Source: Cohaesibacter marisflavi
GTDB lineage: Bacteria > Pseudomonadota > Alphaproteobacteria > Rhizobiales > Cohaesibacteraceae
Length of the DNA stretch: 64,000 nucleotides
Reading direction: 5' to 3'
Assembly (NCBI RefSeq): GCF_900115225.1
Contig: NZ_FOVR01000001.1
Location: 124,001 to 188,000, forward strand
Position numbers and translations under genes: made by a program. The notes below the pieces were generated by a model that was not told the DNA's origin, did no database searches, and saw nothing but the letters and a program-made list of their open reading frames with translations. Shown in pieces: positions 34,289-43,745 of the stretch; position 1 is the first letter of the stretch; each line of letters opens with the position of its first letter.

Positions 34289-35695
34289 ATGAACGCTGAA
34301 TTGCAAACCGCCGCCTACATCGCGGCTACTGTGCTGTTCATCCTGTCTTTGGGTGGACTGAAGGATCAGGAAAGCGCCAAGCGCGGCGTCTGGTTCGGCA
34401 TCGTCGGTATGGCGATCGCTGTTCTGGCCACCGTTTTCGGTCCGATCGATCCACATGATATCACTCTGGGCACTGTGCTTGCTGCCAGCCCTGTCGTTCT
34501 GCTCATCGCAGTTGTCATCGGCGCCGTCATCGGTGCTGTTGTCGCCAAGCGCGTTGAAATGACCGGCATGCCGCAGCTGGTTGCCATGCTGCACAGCTTT
34601 GTGGGTCTGGCTGCTGTCTTCATCGGTCTCAACTCCGATATGACTGCGCATGCTTTCCCGACCCCTGCCGAAGAGGTCATCCATGAGATCGAGATCTTCC
34701 TCGGTGTCTTCATTGGTGCGATCACCTTCACCGGCTCTCTGATTGCCTATGGCAAGCTGGCTGGCCGCATTGACGGTAAAGCCATGCTTCTGCCGGGCCG
34801 TCACCTCTGGAACATCGTGATGGTGGTTGTGTCCTTCATCCTGCTCATCATGTATATGAATGGTGCGGGCGCATGGACCCTCTATCTGATGACGCTGATT
34901 GCCTTCGTCATTGGTGTTCACATGGTTATGGCCATCGGCGGTGCCGACATGCCAGTTGTTGTCTCCATGCTCAACTCCTATTCGGGGTGGGCTGCTGCGG
35001 CAACCGGCTTCCTGCTCGGCAACGACCTGTTGATCGTGACCGGTGCTCTGGTGGGCTCCTCTGGTGCCATCCTGTCCTACATCATGTGTAAGGCAATGAA
35101 CCGTCACTTCATCTCGGTGATCCTTGGCGGCTTTGGTAACTCCACTGGCCCGGCCATGGAAATCGAAGGCGAGATGATCGCAATCGACGCTGATGGCGTT
35201 GCCGCCAGCCTTGAAGATGCAGATAGCGTGATCATCGTTCCCGGTTACGGCATGGCCGTTGCTCAGGCTCAGCAGAATGTTGCTGAACTGACCCGCCGCC
35301 TGCGCGCCAAGGGCAAGGAAGTTCGCTTCGCCATCCATCCGGTGGCTGGTCGTCTTCCCGGTCACATGAACGTGCTGCTGGCTGAAGCCAAGGTGCCTTA
35401 TGACATCGTGATGGAAATGGATGAAATCAACGAAGACTTCCCGGAAACGGATGTTGTCATCGTGATCGGTTCCAACGACATCGTGAACCCTGCAGCGCAG
35501 GAAGATCCGAACTCCCCGATCGCCGGCATGCCGGTTCTGGAAGTCTGGAAAGCCAAGCAGGTCTTTGTCTCCAAACGTGGTCAGGGCACAGGTTACTCTG
35601 GTATCGAGAACCCGCTGTTCTTCAAAGAGAACACCCGCATGTATTATGGCGATGCCAAGGCATCTCTGGACACGCTGCTTCAGCTGATATCATAA
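34289..35695 (+). CDS. pntB: NAD(P) transhydrogenase subunit beta
   Basis: 468 residues. About nine membrane helices occupy the first 260 residues; the NADP(H) domain follows, with [40 protein letters not shown] and [31 protein letters not shown], all highly conserved in PntB. It starts 15 bp after pntA with GGCGGAGG as ribosome site and is followed by a terminator. Confidence 0.97.
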   Translation: MNAELQTAAYIAATVLFILSLGGLKDQESAKRGVWFGIVGMAIAVLATVFGPIDPHDITLGTVLAASPVVLLIAVVIGAVIGAVVAKRVEMTGMPQLVAMLHSFVGLAAVFIGLNSDMTAHAFPTPAEEVIHEIEIFLGVFIGAITFTGSLIAYGKLAGRIDGKAMLLPGRHLWNIVMVVVSFILLIMYMNGAGAWTLYLMTLIAFVIGVHMVMAIGGADMPVVVSMLNSYSGWAAAATGFLLGNDLLIVTGALVGSSGAILSYIMCKAMNRHFISVILGGFGNSTGPAMEIEGEMIAIDADGVAASLEDADSVIIVPGYGMAVAQAQQNVAELTRRLRAKGKEVRFAIHPVAGRLPGHMNVLLAEAKVPYDIVMEMDEINEDFPETDVVIVIGSNDIVNPAAQEDPNSPIAGMPVLEVWKAKQVFVSKRGQGTGYSGIENPLFFKENTRMYYGDAKASLDTLLQLIS

Positions 35696-35725
35696 GCTGT
35701 AGAGCTGCCCAACATGAATTGAAAG

Positions 35726-35753
35726 CGCCCGGGGTTATCCTCCGGGCGTTTTT
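35726..35753 (+). terminator. Intrinsic terminator of pntAB
   Basis: CGCCCGG (35726-35732) pairs with CCGGGCG (35742-35748), then five T. Confidence 0.88.
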
Positions 35754-35770
35754 GTTTGCCTGTCGTCCTC

Positions 35771-36679
35771 TCAAACGCGTGGGGCGTCAAACAGGCGCGC
35801 GGCCAACAGATGGTCGATCAATGCGCGTGTTCTGAGAGGCAAATGTTTGCGAGATGGATAGACCAGTGAAAAGATCATCGTCTCTCCGGTCAATTCAGGT
35901 AGAATAGGCACCAGCTGTCCTGCGGCCACCTCTTTGCGGATGGTGGACGGAAACATCTGTGCCAGCCCCATGCCTGCCATCGCCATGGCGATCACCATGT
36001 GCGGTGAATTGCAAAGCTCATAGTGAGCCGAAGTGATAGTAATCAGCTCTTTGCCGCGAAACAGCCGATGCACGCCGCCGGGACTGACATTGCTCAGACA
36101 GACCCAGCGATGCCGACTGAGCGCCTGCACATCAGCTGGCGTACCATGGGCGGCCAGATAGGTCCGACTGGCATAAAGCCCGAACCTGTCTTCATAAAGC
36201 ACCCTCCCAATCAGGCTGTCATCGCGGGGCAGGCCGATACGAATGCCCATGTCGATCCCTTCGGCGACGAGGTCAAGGCGCTCATCGCTGAGGATGATAT
36301 CCAGCTCTACATCGGGATAGCGGGCGCGGAAGCTTTCCAGTGCGGGCAGCAATTGCGAAACCCCGACATCGTGCGTCGCCGTAATGGAAACGCGGCCGGA
36401 CGGCTTTTCCTGCGTCGCGATTTCAATGGTTTCCTCAAGCAGGCGGGGCAGGGCGCGCACCTTGTCATAGACCCTGCGGCCTTCTTCCGTCAGCGACAAT
36501 TTGCGTGTGGAGCGATGCAGAAGGCGCACGCCCAGATCATCTTCCAACTGAGTGATCTGTTCTGAAACCCGAGAGCGGCTTGATTTGAGGGAACGGGCAG
36601 CCGAAGCGAAGCTGCCTTCATCGACAACCCGCACAAAAATTGCCAGCGGACGCAAATGCTGATATCCGATTGTACTCAT
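35771..36679 (-). CDS. LysR-type regulator divergent from qorB
   Basis: 302 residues. HTH at about 9-66 (LAIFVRVVDEGSFASAARSLKSSRSRVSEQITQLEDDLGVRLLHRSTRKLSLT), then the effector domain from about 92 (GRVSITATHDVGVSQLLPALESFRARYPDVELDIILSD), in the CrgA-like subgroup. It is divergent from the quinone reductase gene and a palindrome sits between them. A role in redox or quinone response is inferred from that neighbour only. Confidence 0.9.
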   Translation of the reverse strand: MSTIGYQHLRPLAIFVRVVDEGSFASAARSLKSSRSRVSEQITQLEDDLGVRLLHRSTRKLSLTEEGRRVYDKVRALPRLLEETIEIATQEKPSGRVSITATHDVGVSQLLPALESFRARYPDVELDIILSDERLDLVAEGIDMGIRIGLPRDDSLIGRVLYEDRFGLYASRTYLAAHGTPADVQALSRHRWVCLSNVSPGGVHRLFRGKELITITSAHYELCNSPHMVIAMAMAGMGLAQMFPSTIRKEVAAGQLVPILPELTGETMIFSLVYPSRKHLPLRTRALIDHLLAARLFDAPRV

Positions 36680-36702
36680 TTATGGAACTATCCATTCTGA
36701 AA

Positions 36703-36714
36703 ACTAGTTCTAGT
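36703..36714. promoter_or_regulatory. Candidate LysR site between LysR gene and qorB
   Basis: ACTAG (36703-36707) and CTAGT (36710-36714) form an inverted repeat with a TT centre, 24 bp from the LysR start and 88 bp from qorB. Confidence 0.4.
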
Positions 36715-36801
36715 GATAACAATGCAGCAACCCCATATTAGGGTCAACATCAATGATAAACCGACCGCCCACCAGCATGGGCAACGGGGAAAGGAAACAA
36801 A

Positions 36802-37656
36802 ATGATTGCAGTAACAGGTGCTTCTGGCCATCTCGGCCGACTTGTCATCAAAGCTCTGTTGGCGAAAACCGAAGCCAGCGAAATTGTCGCTCTGGTGCGC
36901 AACCCCGAAACCGTATCCGATCTGGCAGCTCAGGGTGTTAACGTGCGCAAGGCCGATTACGATCAGCCAGAGAGCTATGGCGAAGCCCTCAAGGGCGTCG
37001 AGAAGTTGCTGCTGATCTCCGGCAGCGCCGTCGGCCAGCGTGTGCCTCAGCATAAAGCCGTGATCGAGGCTGCCAAAGCCAATGGTGTCAAGTTCATGGC
37101 CTATACCTCCATCCTGAGGGCAGATCAGTCTCCGATGCTGCTTGCTGAAGAGCATGCGGCGACAGAAGCGATTCTGAATGCATCCAGCATTCCTCATGCC
37201 CTGTTGCGCAATGGCTGGTACAACGAGAACTACAGCGAAAACCTCGCTCCGGTGCTTGAAACAGGTGCCGTGATCGGATGTTCGGGTGAGGGCCGTGTTG
37301 CCTCTGCCTCGCGCGCAGACTATGCCGAAGCCGCTGCCGTGGTTCTGACATCGTCTGTTGAAGAGCAGGCTGGCAAGATCTATGAGCTGGCAGGGGACGA
37401 AGCCTTCACGATGAGTGCCTTGGCTGCCAAAGTTGCGACCCTGTCTGGCAAGAAGGCTGCATATATGGACATGTCCAAGGAAGACTATATCGCTGCGCTT
37501 ACGGGTGCAGGCGTGCCGGAAGGCTTTGCCCAGGTGCTTGCTGACTCCAGCGCCAACGCTGCGGGCGGCTGGCTTGAAGACAATTCCAAAACCCTGTCTG
37601 CCTTGATCGGTCGCCCGACAACGACCATTGCAGAAAGCATCAAGTCAGCCCTATAA
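36802..37656 (+). CDS. qorB: NAD(P)H:quinone oxidoreductase 2 (QorB/YtfG-like)
   Basis: 284 residues, atypical short-chain dehydrogenase of the NmrA type. MIAVTGASGHLGRLVIKALL is the dinucleotide-binding loop; VEKLLLISGSAVGQRVPQHKAVIEAAKANGVKFMAYTSIL and LRNGWYNENYSE match YtfG-like proteins, which reduce quinones with NADPH. Ribosome site GGGGAAAGG. Terminator at 37704-37737. Family is firm; the exact electron acceptor is not. Confidence 0.85.
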   Translation: MIAVTGASGHLGRLVIKALLAKTEASEIVALVRNPETVSDLAAQGVNVRKADYDQPESYGEALKGVEKLLLISGSAVGQRVPQHKAVIEAAKANGVKFMAYTSILRADQSPMLLAEEHAATEAILNASSIPHALLRNGWYNENYSENLAPVLETGAVIGCSGEGRVASASRADYAEAAAVVLTSSVEEQAGKIYELAGDEAFTMSALAAKVATLSGKKAAYMDMSKEDYIAALTGAGVPEGFAQVLADSSANAAGGWLEDNSKTLSALIGRPTTTIAESIKSAL

Positions 37657-37703
37657 GGCTCTCTCCTCCGCTTTCTCATTCTTTGAAGAAAAGCAGGTTC
37701 ATG

Positions 37704-37737
37704 AACCGGGGTACGCCGAGGCGACCCCGGTTTTTTT
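37704..37737 (+). terminator. Intrinsic terminator of qorB
   Basis: ACCGGGGT (37705-37712) pairs with ACCCCGGT (37724-37731), ending in seven T. Confidence 0.9.
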
Positions 37738-37807
37738 GCTCGCAGGCAAGCCTTACGAACCTTTTAGCGCCGGTGGATCTGTGTGTGCGGGCGCTCTTGT
37801 CATCACC

Positions 37808-37987
37808 GACTTGAATCAGTCTGTGAACGGCTTGAACTGTTTGAATCACACTTTCAACAGTGATGACTATCATTATGATAAGACTCGCGAATTTCCATTC
37901 ACTTGAAGTGATTTTCGAACGTGTTGGCACCGCGACTTGAATCGGTTTCTTAAGAATGAGACAGCTGACTTGAATCACAATCTCAAG
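37808..37987. repeat. Cluster of short GACTTGAATC repeats
   Basis: GACTTGAATC occurs at 37808, 37934 and 37967, with variants CTTGAACT (37831), TTTGAATC (37840) and CTTGAAGT (37902). The second and third copies extend to imperfect inverted repeats ending in TTAAG or TCAAG, 33 bp apart. They fill the space between the qorB terminator and the end of nagA. No gene is supported in 37738-38022. Confidence 0.45.
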
Positions 37988-38022
37988 TACCGATAGCTGT
38001 CCCTTGATGAGGAGTGTGCCCT

Positions 38023-39183
38023 TCAATGCGCCCGGTGAAAGCCATTGATCCAGCTATGCTTGACGGTCCATGTCTCCGGATCGAAGGCCACCAGATCGGC
38101 GCTGAAGCCAGGCGCAATCAACCCCAGCGATGTGTCCATGCGCATGAAGCTGGCCGGGTAGCGCGACGCCATCCGCAGGGCTTCCGATAGAGGTAGGCCG
38201 ATCAGTTCTACCACATTGCGCACCGCGCCTATCATGGTGAGGGCCGAGCCGGCTAGCGTGCCATCTTTGAGCTGGCAGCGTCCATCTTGAACCGTGACCG
38301 TTTGATCATGCAATGTGAAGGCTGCCTCGTCAGACCCCACGCTCGCCATGGCATCGGTCACGAGCATCACCTTGCCGCGCGGTTTGGTCTTGATGGCGTT
38401 GCGCATGGAAGCCGGATGCACATGAAAGCCATCCGCGATGAGACCACACCATGTATCGGGATCATCGAGCGCAGCGCCAACCACCCCCGGCTCACGACTG
38501 CCCATGGGCGTCATGGCGTTGAACAGATGGGTGAAGCCGCGCAGACCCGCCCGGATGGCTGCCGTCATATCCTGATAGCTGCCAGCCGTATGGCCTGCCG
38601 AAACCAGAGCCCCCTGATGAACGCACTCCCGAATGAAGCCCGGGCCGACTTTTTCCGGCGCTACCGTGATGAGGCGGACACCAAGATCGGGATGCGTCAT
38701 CAAATCCACTGCCCGATCATCTACCGGGCGCAATTGCTCTTCGGGATGGACACCCTTGCGGGCGGCATTGAGGTAGGGGCCCTCGAAATGCACGCCCTTG
38801 ATTGCGGACAGACTGCGATCTTCTCCCCAATGGCGGTGCGCCAGCTCGATCAGATGCGCAACATGCTCCATGGCGGGCCATGCATCGCTGATTAGGGTCG
38901 GTAGCATTGATGTGGTGCCATAGGCCCTGTGGGCATCTGCCATGGCCTCTAGCTGTGGCAGGGTTGTGTCTGCGTTGAGCATAACGCCACCACCGCCATT
39001 CACTTGCGCATCAACAAAACCGGGAGCCAGAACGAGCCCTGTGAGGTCATGCGGCTCATAGCCACCCAGTTTGTTGGGGCTGTCGATGATGGAGCTGATC
39101 CGACCGTCTTCCAGTGTCACGGCCTTGCCTGCGTGGAACTGGTCGCCATCAAACAGGCGGGCATGCATCAGAATCTGTGTCAT
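38023..39183 (-). CDS. nagA: N-acetylglucosamine-6-phosphate deacetylase
   Basis: 386 residues from the chosen start. Amidohydrolase motifs in order: APGFVDAQVNGGGGVMLN, GVHFEGPYLNAARKGVHPEE (metal Glu), VSAGHTAGSYQDM (metal His), GFTHLFNAMTPMGSREPGVVG (metal His) and LVTDAMASVG (catalytic Asp). It removes acetate from GlcNAc-6-phosphate. The start at 39183 (MTQILMHARLFDG) is set by homology; ATGs at 39213 and 39222 are in frame and 39213 has a better AGGA spacing, so the N-terminus is uncertain. It follows the GntR gene by 174 bp. Confidence 0.93.
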   Translation of the reverse strand: MTQILMHARLFDGDQFHAGKAVTLEDGRISSIIDSPNKLGGYEPHDLTGLVLAPGFVDAQVNGGGGVMLNADTTLPQLEAMADAHRAYGTTSMLPTLISDAWPAMEHVAHLIELAHRHWGEDRSLSAIKGVHFEGPYLNAARKGVHPEEQLRPVDDRAVDLMTHPDLGVRLITVAPEKVGPGFIRECVHQGALVSAGHTAGSYQDMTAAIRAGLRGFTHLFNAMTPMGSREPGVVGAALDDPDTWCGLIADGFHVHPASMRNAIKTKPRGKVMLVTDAMASVGSDEAAFTLHDQTVTVQDGRCQLKDGTLAGSALTMIGAVRNVVELIGLPLSEALRMASRYPASFMRMDTSLGLIAPGFSADLVAFDPETWTVKHSWINGFHRAH

Positions 39184-39357
39184 GGCATCGGTCCGGTTGG
39201 CAAGGAAGCACATGACGAGCATCCTGCGGCAAGAGGGATACTCCATCATAGCATCACAGAAGGGAGGCTCCACGCTTGGAGGCGGTTTTGACGGTTTATG
39301 AAGACAAAACACACAGCTCCGCCGAGTTGTTGGTGCATAGTTCTCCGACGGTTTGGG

Positions 39358-40224
39358 TCAAATTGTGGATTCGGAGACGAATTCATAGAGGTCTCCGCGG
39401 AAGTAGGCCCTCACAAATTCGATTGGATGATCCTCTTGCCTGATCAGACTGATTCTTCGGGTCGGCTTGTCTGGGTTAATGGGGGACGAAGGAGCTGTTG
39501 ATCCTGCTCCTACTCCGGCCCCCGATCCCGAGTACGCGTGGCGCTGCCGGATGAAGGATCGCCGCTCCACATAGAGACAGGCTGAGCCGGTTGGTACACC
39601 CAATAGATGGGCGTGGCTCACATCCAGCAATCGCGCCGACAGGGTTTGCACGCAACGGGTGGGGCGCTGATGGTGATCTTCCAGCCACGCGTAGAGCGAT
39701 GTCTCGATCGCAGTCGGGTCTGGCAAGACGCTGTGAGGGAGTACCGTATGCTCAAGACATACGGGCTTTTCATCCACCATGCGCAATCGATACAGCCTGC
39801 TGACAGGGCTTTCGGGCAGTATTTCCAACGCCTCACATTCCTCGGGGGTGGGCGGCCCGCTTGAACGCTCCAGCCATAGAGCGGCCGTCGCGTGCCCCTT
39901 TATTTGCATGTCTTCGGTAAAGCCTGTGATTTGCCTTGGGCGCAGAGCTTGGCTTGAGGCGACAAAGGTGCCCGCCCCATGGCGCTGCACCAGAATGCCT
40001 TTGTCTACGAGCACCCGAACCGCATTGCGCACCGTAACGCGAGATATGCCCAGCGCATGGGCTAGTTCTCGTTCGGCGGGCAAGGCATCATTGACCGCGA
40101 CAAGACCGGCCTCGATTGCCTTTTCGATGCCGCGCTGAAGTCTTAGATAAAGCGGCGTAGCGCTGGGGGTTTCAAGATCTGCGACCTGCCTGACATGCTC
40201 GATAAGGCGGCCAAACTCAACCAT
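39358..40224 (-). CDS. GntR/HutC-family regulator, likely NagR-type, with Gly/Ser insert
   Basis: 288 residues. Winged HTH at about 18-88 (PLYLRLQRGIEKAIEAGLVAVNDALPAERELAHALGISRVTVRNAVRVLVDKGILVQRHGAGTFV), then a UTRA effector domain. Near the end, between LYVERRSF and HPIEFVRAYFRGDLYEFV, about 35-40 extra residues rich in Gly, Ser, Ala and Pro (about 224-265) interrupt the usual UTRA strand pair. Start ATG 40224 overlaps the kinase stop by 8 bp. UTRA regulators in such operons sense GlcNAc-6-phosphate or glucosamine-6-phosphate; that is inferred here. Confidence 0.88.
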   Translation of the reverse strand: MVEFGRLIEHVRQVADLETPSATPLYLRLQRGIEKAIEAGLVAVNDALPAERELAHALGISRVTVRNAVRVLVDKGILVQRHGAGTFVASSQALRPRQITGFTEDMQIKGHATAALWLERSSGPPTPEECEALEILPESPVSRLYRLRMVDEKPVCLEHTVLPHSVLPDPTAIETSLYAWLEDHHQRPTRCVQTLSARLLDVSHAHLLGVPTGSACLYVERRSFIRQRHAYSGSGAGVGAGSTAPSSPINPDKPTRRISLIRQEDHPIEFVRAYFRGDLYEFVSESTI

Positions 40225-41152
40225 GACCGTATCGTTCTTTGTAACCCATATCCTGCTCATGGTTTGGCTGAAGAGGAGGGAGGGTACCGCCAGCCATGAG
40301 AATGGCTCCATCACGCGCATCATAGAGCCGAGGAACAATCAGGGATGTGGTCTCCGCTTCCAGCCATGGTTCAACCGCTTCAGCGAAGCTGCCCATCAGG
40401 GCAATTTGATTGATGCCGCGCCACGCCAGAGCACGCAACATGGCGCTGGCTTGTGTGCCACAGTCAGACATGAGTTTGAGGGCCACCGGATCTTCCTTTT
40501 CGGCGAACCGCACCACAAGATGACCATAACCGGCAAAGTCCGGCGGTGTGGCTCTGCTCGCCCATAGGGCCATTTCTTCCTGACTGTCCCCGAACATCGC
40601 CATGATATGGTCTGTCATCGTGCTGACTTCATAAATGCCATCCAGCGCCGCGATTGCATAGCGCAAGGCCAACACGCCCACTTGTGCCGCGCTTGCCATG
40701 TCTGAAAGGTCAAAGCCCCAGCCGCCGACATTCACCGAGTGGCCCTTGACCAGACCATATCCGCAACTGCCTGTGCCAAGGATCAGAATGCCGCCGTCGC
40801 GCGCGCCCGCATGTCCTCCAAGACAGGCGATGTGAGCATCGCTGGAGACCCGCAAGGAGGCGAAGGGATGTTCCCAGTTGCGAAAGGCTTCCTTGTCCGC
40901 GCTGATATGCAGCTCTGCAAGGCCTATCCCCACATGGGTCGTCTCCAACACTTCTGCACCGAAGCCTGCATCCTTGAGGGTTTCCCGCGCGACACGCGCG
41001 ACCTGCTCCTGCGCTGCCATGATGCCTTGACTGGTTTGTGCCGGGCCACTGATTGCTTCTCCAAGAAGGGATCCGTCTCCACTTCTCAGACGTCCGCGGC
41101 AATTGGAGCCGCCTCCGTCTATCCCCATATACAGGGTCTCTGAACTTGCCAT
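40217..41152 (-). CDS. BadF/BadG-type ATPase, probable N-acetylglucosamine kinase
   Basis: 311 residues. Phosphate loop LYMGIDGGGSNCRGRL (about 7-22), SSDAHIACLGGHAGARDGGILILGTGSCGYG (second phosphate and catalytic region, about 104-134), VGGWGFDLSDMASAAQVG, and ALMGSFAEAVEPW. These are hallmarks of the GlcNAc kinase-like BcrAD/BadFG family. The co-transcribed GntR gene (8-bp overlap) and nagA support GlcNAc as substrate. ATG 41152 follows AGGAGA; an upstream TTG at 41158 is less likely. Confidence 0.85.
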   Translation of the reverse strand: MASSETLYMGIDGGGSNCRGRLRSGDGSLLGEAISGPAQTSQGIMAAQEQVARVARETLKDAGFGAEVLETTHVGIGLAELHISADKEAFRNWEHPFASLRVSSDAHIACLGGHAGARDGGILILGTGSCGYGLVKGHSVNVGGWGFDLSDMASAAQVGVLALRYAIAALDGIYEVSTMTDHIMAMFGDSQEEMALWASRATPPDFAGYGHLVVRFAEKEDPVALKLMSDCGTQASAMLRALAWRGINQIALMGSFAEAVEPWLEAETTSLIVPRLYDARDGAILMAGGTLPPLQPNHEQDMGYKERYGHG

Positions 41153-41574
41153 TGCCAAATCTCCTCACTGGGCGCTTAATGCGCTCCCGTCCCCATTTGC
41201 AATGGACTGGCTGATGAGCCTTCAGGTGAGCCAACCCATCTACCAAGAGTAGAAGACCAATCAAAGCCAATTTCAATTCGTCTTCCGAATGACGGAGCAA
41301 ATACAATCGTTAGCGGATGAAAGTTATTTGACAGACTTTATTGGTACGAAGGTGGTATCGGCCTTTTTGAACAAGACAAATTCATTCAATGGGGCACTGG
41401 GGGAACCGTCCAGAGAATGACCTTGCGGGCTTCTCCCCATAAAGGAATGCGAGCCTCGTCATATGGCCGCTTCATTTTGGACTGGTATCAGGAATTCCCC
41501 TGAGGCATAGTGCACAGCGCTGCCCGATGCTAGTACCCACCCTGCCTTTGGCAAAGACGACTATAGGACAAATG
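41153..41574. other. Divergent control region between the GlcNAc operon and guaD
   Basis: No gene supported in 422 bp. It must hold promoters for both directions. I saw no clean HutC-type palindrome (TGGTCTAGACCA-like), only loose TGGTCTT/CTTGGTA stretches near 41235-41262. Confidence 0.4.
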
Positions 41575-42873
41575 ATGGCTGAAACGATCCTGCGCGGAAG
41601 ACTGCTAACTTTTTTGCGAGAGCCTCAGATGCCCGAGGATGACAGCGCACATCTCTATATCGAAGATGGTGCGCTGTTGATCGAGGGTGGCCTGATCAAA
41701 GCCAGAGGCACCTTTGAACACGTGCAGGCAGAGGCGAGCTCAGAGGCGATCATCAAGGATCATCGCCCTCATTTGCTCGTGCCGGGTTTGATCGACACTC
41801 ATTTGCATTTTCCGCAGGTGCAGGTGATTGCCAGCTGGGGAGCACAGCTTCTGGACTGGCTGGAAAACTACACTTTTCCGGCGGAAGCCCGCTATGCCGA
41901 TCCGGAGCATTGTGCCACGATGGCCGCGCGCTTTTTTGATGAGATTATCGCCAATGGTACCACCACCACAGTGGCTTATTGCTCATCGCACAAAAGCTCG
42001 GCAGATGCCTATTTCGCAGAAGCCGAACGACGCAACATGCGTGTGATTGGTGGCAAGGTTCTGATGGACCGCAATGCACCAGAAGGGGTGCGGGATACGC
42101 CGCAATCCGGATATGACGATTCCAAGGCGCTGATTGCCACATGGCATGGCAAGGGAAGGGCGCATTATGCCATCACGCCGCGTTTTGCCATCACCTCGAC
42201 ACCAGCGCAAATGGAAAGCGCCCAAGCTCTGGCCGCAGAGCACCCTGATTGTTACATCCAGACTCATCTGGATGAGAACCACGCGGAAATCGAACAGACC
42301 ATGGCGCTTTATCCCGATGCGCCGGACTATCTGGGGATTTATGAGCAGTATGGCCTGCTGCGCGCCAACGCGCTGCTTGGCCATTGCATCCATATGCAGA
42401 CGCGCGAGATCGATATTTTGATCGAGACAGACGCACGTCCCGTCTTTTGCCCGACCTCCAACCTTTTCCTTGGCTCGGGACTGTTTGACTATGAAGGCTT
42501 GCGGGCTCGTGGCGCCACATGTGCCATCGCGACCGATATTGGTGGCGGTACGTCCTATTCCATGCTGCGTACCCTGCATGAAGGTTACAAGGCGCTCGCC
42601 ACGCGCGACGACACCAAAATGCATCCCTTGCGCGCCTTCTATTGGGCGACATTAGGCAACGCCCTTGCGCTCGGTCTGGAAGACAGGATCGGTACCCTGG
42701 ATGTTGGCTCGGAGGCAGATATCGTCGTGCTCGACAGCGCAGCCACCTCCGCCATGGCTCTGCGCATGGAGACCTGTCAGTCTCTGTCAGAAGAACTGTT
42801 CATTCTACAGATCATGTCCGACGATCGCTCCGTGGCCGAAACCTATGTGGCAGGGGTGCCGATGAAGAAGTAA
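41575..42873 (+). CDS. guaD: Guanine deaminase
   Basis: 432 residues, amidohydrolase. LVPGLIDTHLHFPQVQVIASWG (metal His76 and His78; the PQ after the histidines is typical of guanine deaminase), EIIANGTTTTVAYCSSHKSSADAYF, TPRFAITSTPAQM, QTHLDENHAEIE, LLGHCIHMQ and CAIATDIGGGTSYSML. It converts guanine to xanthine. ATG 41575 is chosen over 41572 because AGGA at 41565-41568 has better spacing. No xanthine dehydrogenase genes are adjacent. Confidence 0.92.
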   Translation: MAETILRGRLLTFLREPQMPEDDSAHLYIEDGALLIEGGLIKARGTFEHVQAEASSEAIIKDHRPHLLVPGLIDTHLHFPQVQVIASWGAQLLDWLENYTFPAEARYADPEHCATMAARFFDEIIANGTTTTVAYCSSHKSSADAYFAEAERRNMRVIGGKVLMDRNAPEGVRDTPQSGYDDSKALIATWHGKGRAHYAITPRFAITSTPAQMESAQALAAEHPDCYIQTHLDENHAEIEQTMALYPDAPDYLGIYEQYGLLRANALLGHCIHMQTREIDILIETDARPVFCPTSNLFLGSGLFDYEGLRARGATCAIATDIGGGTSYSMLRTLHEGYKALATRDDTKMHPLRAFYWATLGNALALGLEDRIGTLDVGSEADIVVLDSAATSAMALRMETCQSLSEELFILQIMSDDRSVAETYVAGVPMKK

Positions 42874-42940
42874 ATATTTTTCTATTCACTTGCTTAGGTG
42901 ATTGTTTAAATCCTATAGTTGTGGGGTAGGGAGTTAAGCA

Positions 42941-43711
42941 ATGACAGAACATTGGGCGGGTCGAAATTTACTTCCTTTCGCTTTGTCTAGGCGGAAAGTA
43001 CATGCAATTTTGAATGGAATAGATCCAATATGGGGGCGGCCGTTCGAGTTGGTGTGGGCTGCGTTGATACTGCTATCAGCTTTCTTTTTAGCTTTAGAGA
43101 CCGAACCAAAACTCTCAGAAACCATGCGGAGCATTCTGGCTTTGGAAGAAGCCACCATCGTTTCTTTGTTCAGTACCGAATACATTCTGAGGATATGGTC
43201 TGCTCCGAAACGTTGGCAATATATATTCAGCTTCTGGGGGGTGGTTGATTTACTCGCAATTCTACCATTCTATCTATCTTTAGGAATTGACTTGCGAGGT
43301 TTACGCGCAATTCGACTTCTTCGACTATTTAGAATATTGAAGCTGGTGCGTTTTGTTGATGCCGTTGAACGTCTGCGCATGGCATTCGCCGACATCAAGC
43401 ATGAGCTCTTAGTCTTTGCTTTTATGTCCCTCATTGTTCTTTATTTGGCGGCTGTTGGAATTTACTATTTTGAAAACGAGGCGCAGCCAGGCAAATTTTC
43501 TTCAGTATTTCAGTCACTTTGGTGGGCCGTTGCGACATTGACAACCGTGGGATATGGCGACGTCTTTCCGATTACCACGGGAGGGAAGGTGTTTACTCTC
43601 TTCGTTTTATTGATTGGGATCGGCATCATTTCTGTTCCAAGTGGCTTGATTGCGTCTTCACTCACGAATGCTCACAAAAGAAAGTCAGAAAAGAAGCTGG
43701 AGCAAGATTAG
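42941..43711 (+). CDS. Voltage-gated potassium channel (six-helix type)
   Basis: 256 residues: S1 (about 38-52), S2 (about 68-86), S3 (about 98-113), S4 with repeated arginines RGLRAIRLLRLFRILKLVRF (119-138), S5 (about 156-177), pore helix and selectivity filter TTVGYGD (201-207), S6 (about 216-240). This is a complete KvAP-like subunit, expected to form a tetrameric inner-membrane K+ channel. The gene is visibly more AT-rich than its neighbours, which may point to horizontal acquisition. It ends 34 bp from the convergent reductase gene. Confidence 0.93.
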   Translation: MTEHWAGRNLLPFALSRRKVHAILNGIDPIWGRPFELVWAALILLSAFFLALETEPKLSETMRSILALEEATIVSLFSTEYILRIWSAPKRWQYIFSFWGVVDLLAILPFYLSLGIDLRGLRAIRLLRLFRILKLVRFVDAVERLRMAFADIKHELLVFAFMSLIVLYLAAVGIYYFENEAQPGKFSSVFQSLWWAVATLTTVGYGDVFPITTGGKVFTLFVLLIGIGIISVPSGLIASSLTNAHKRKSEKKLEQD

Positions 43712-43745
43712 TATTTTCGATAACTCATATGTTGAGCATTCACCA

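Noticed and set aside
37808-37987. CRISPR array
   Set aside because: Units are about 10 bp with irregular spacing and no spacer structure or cas genes.
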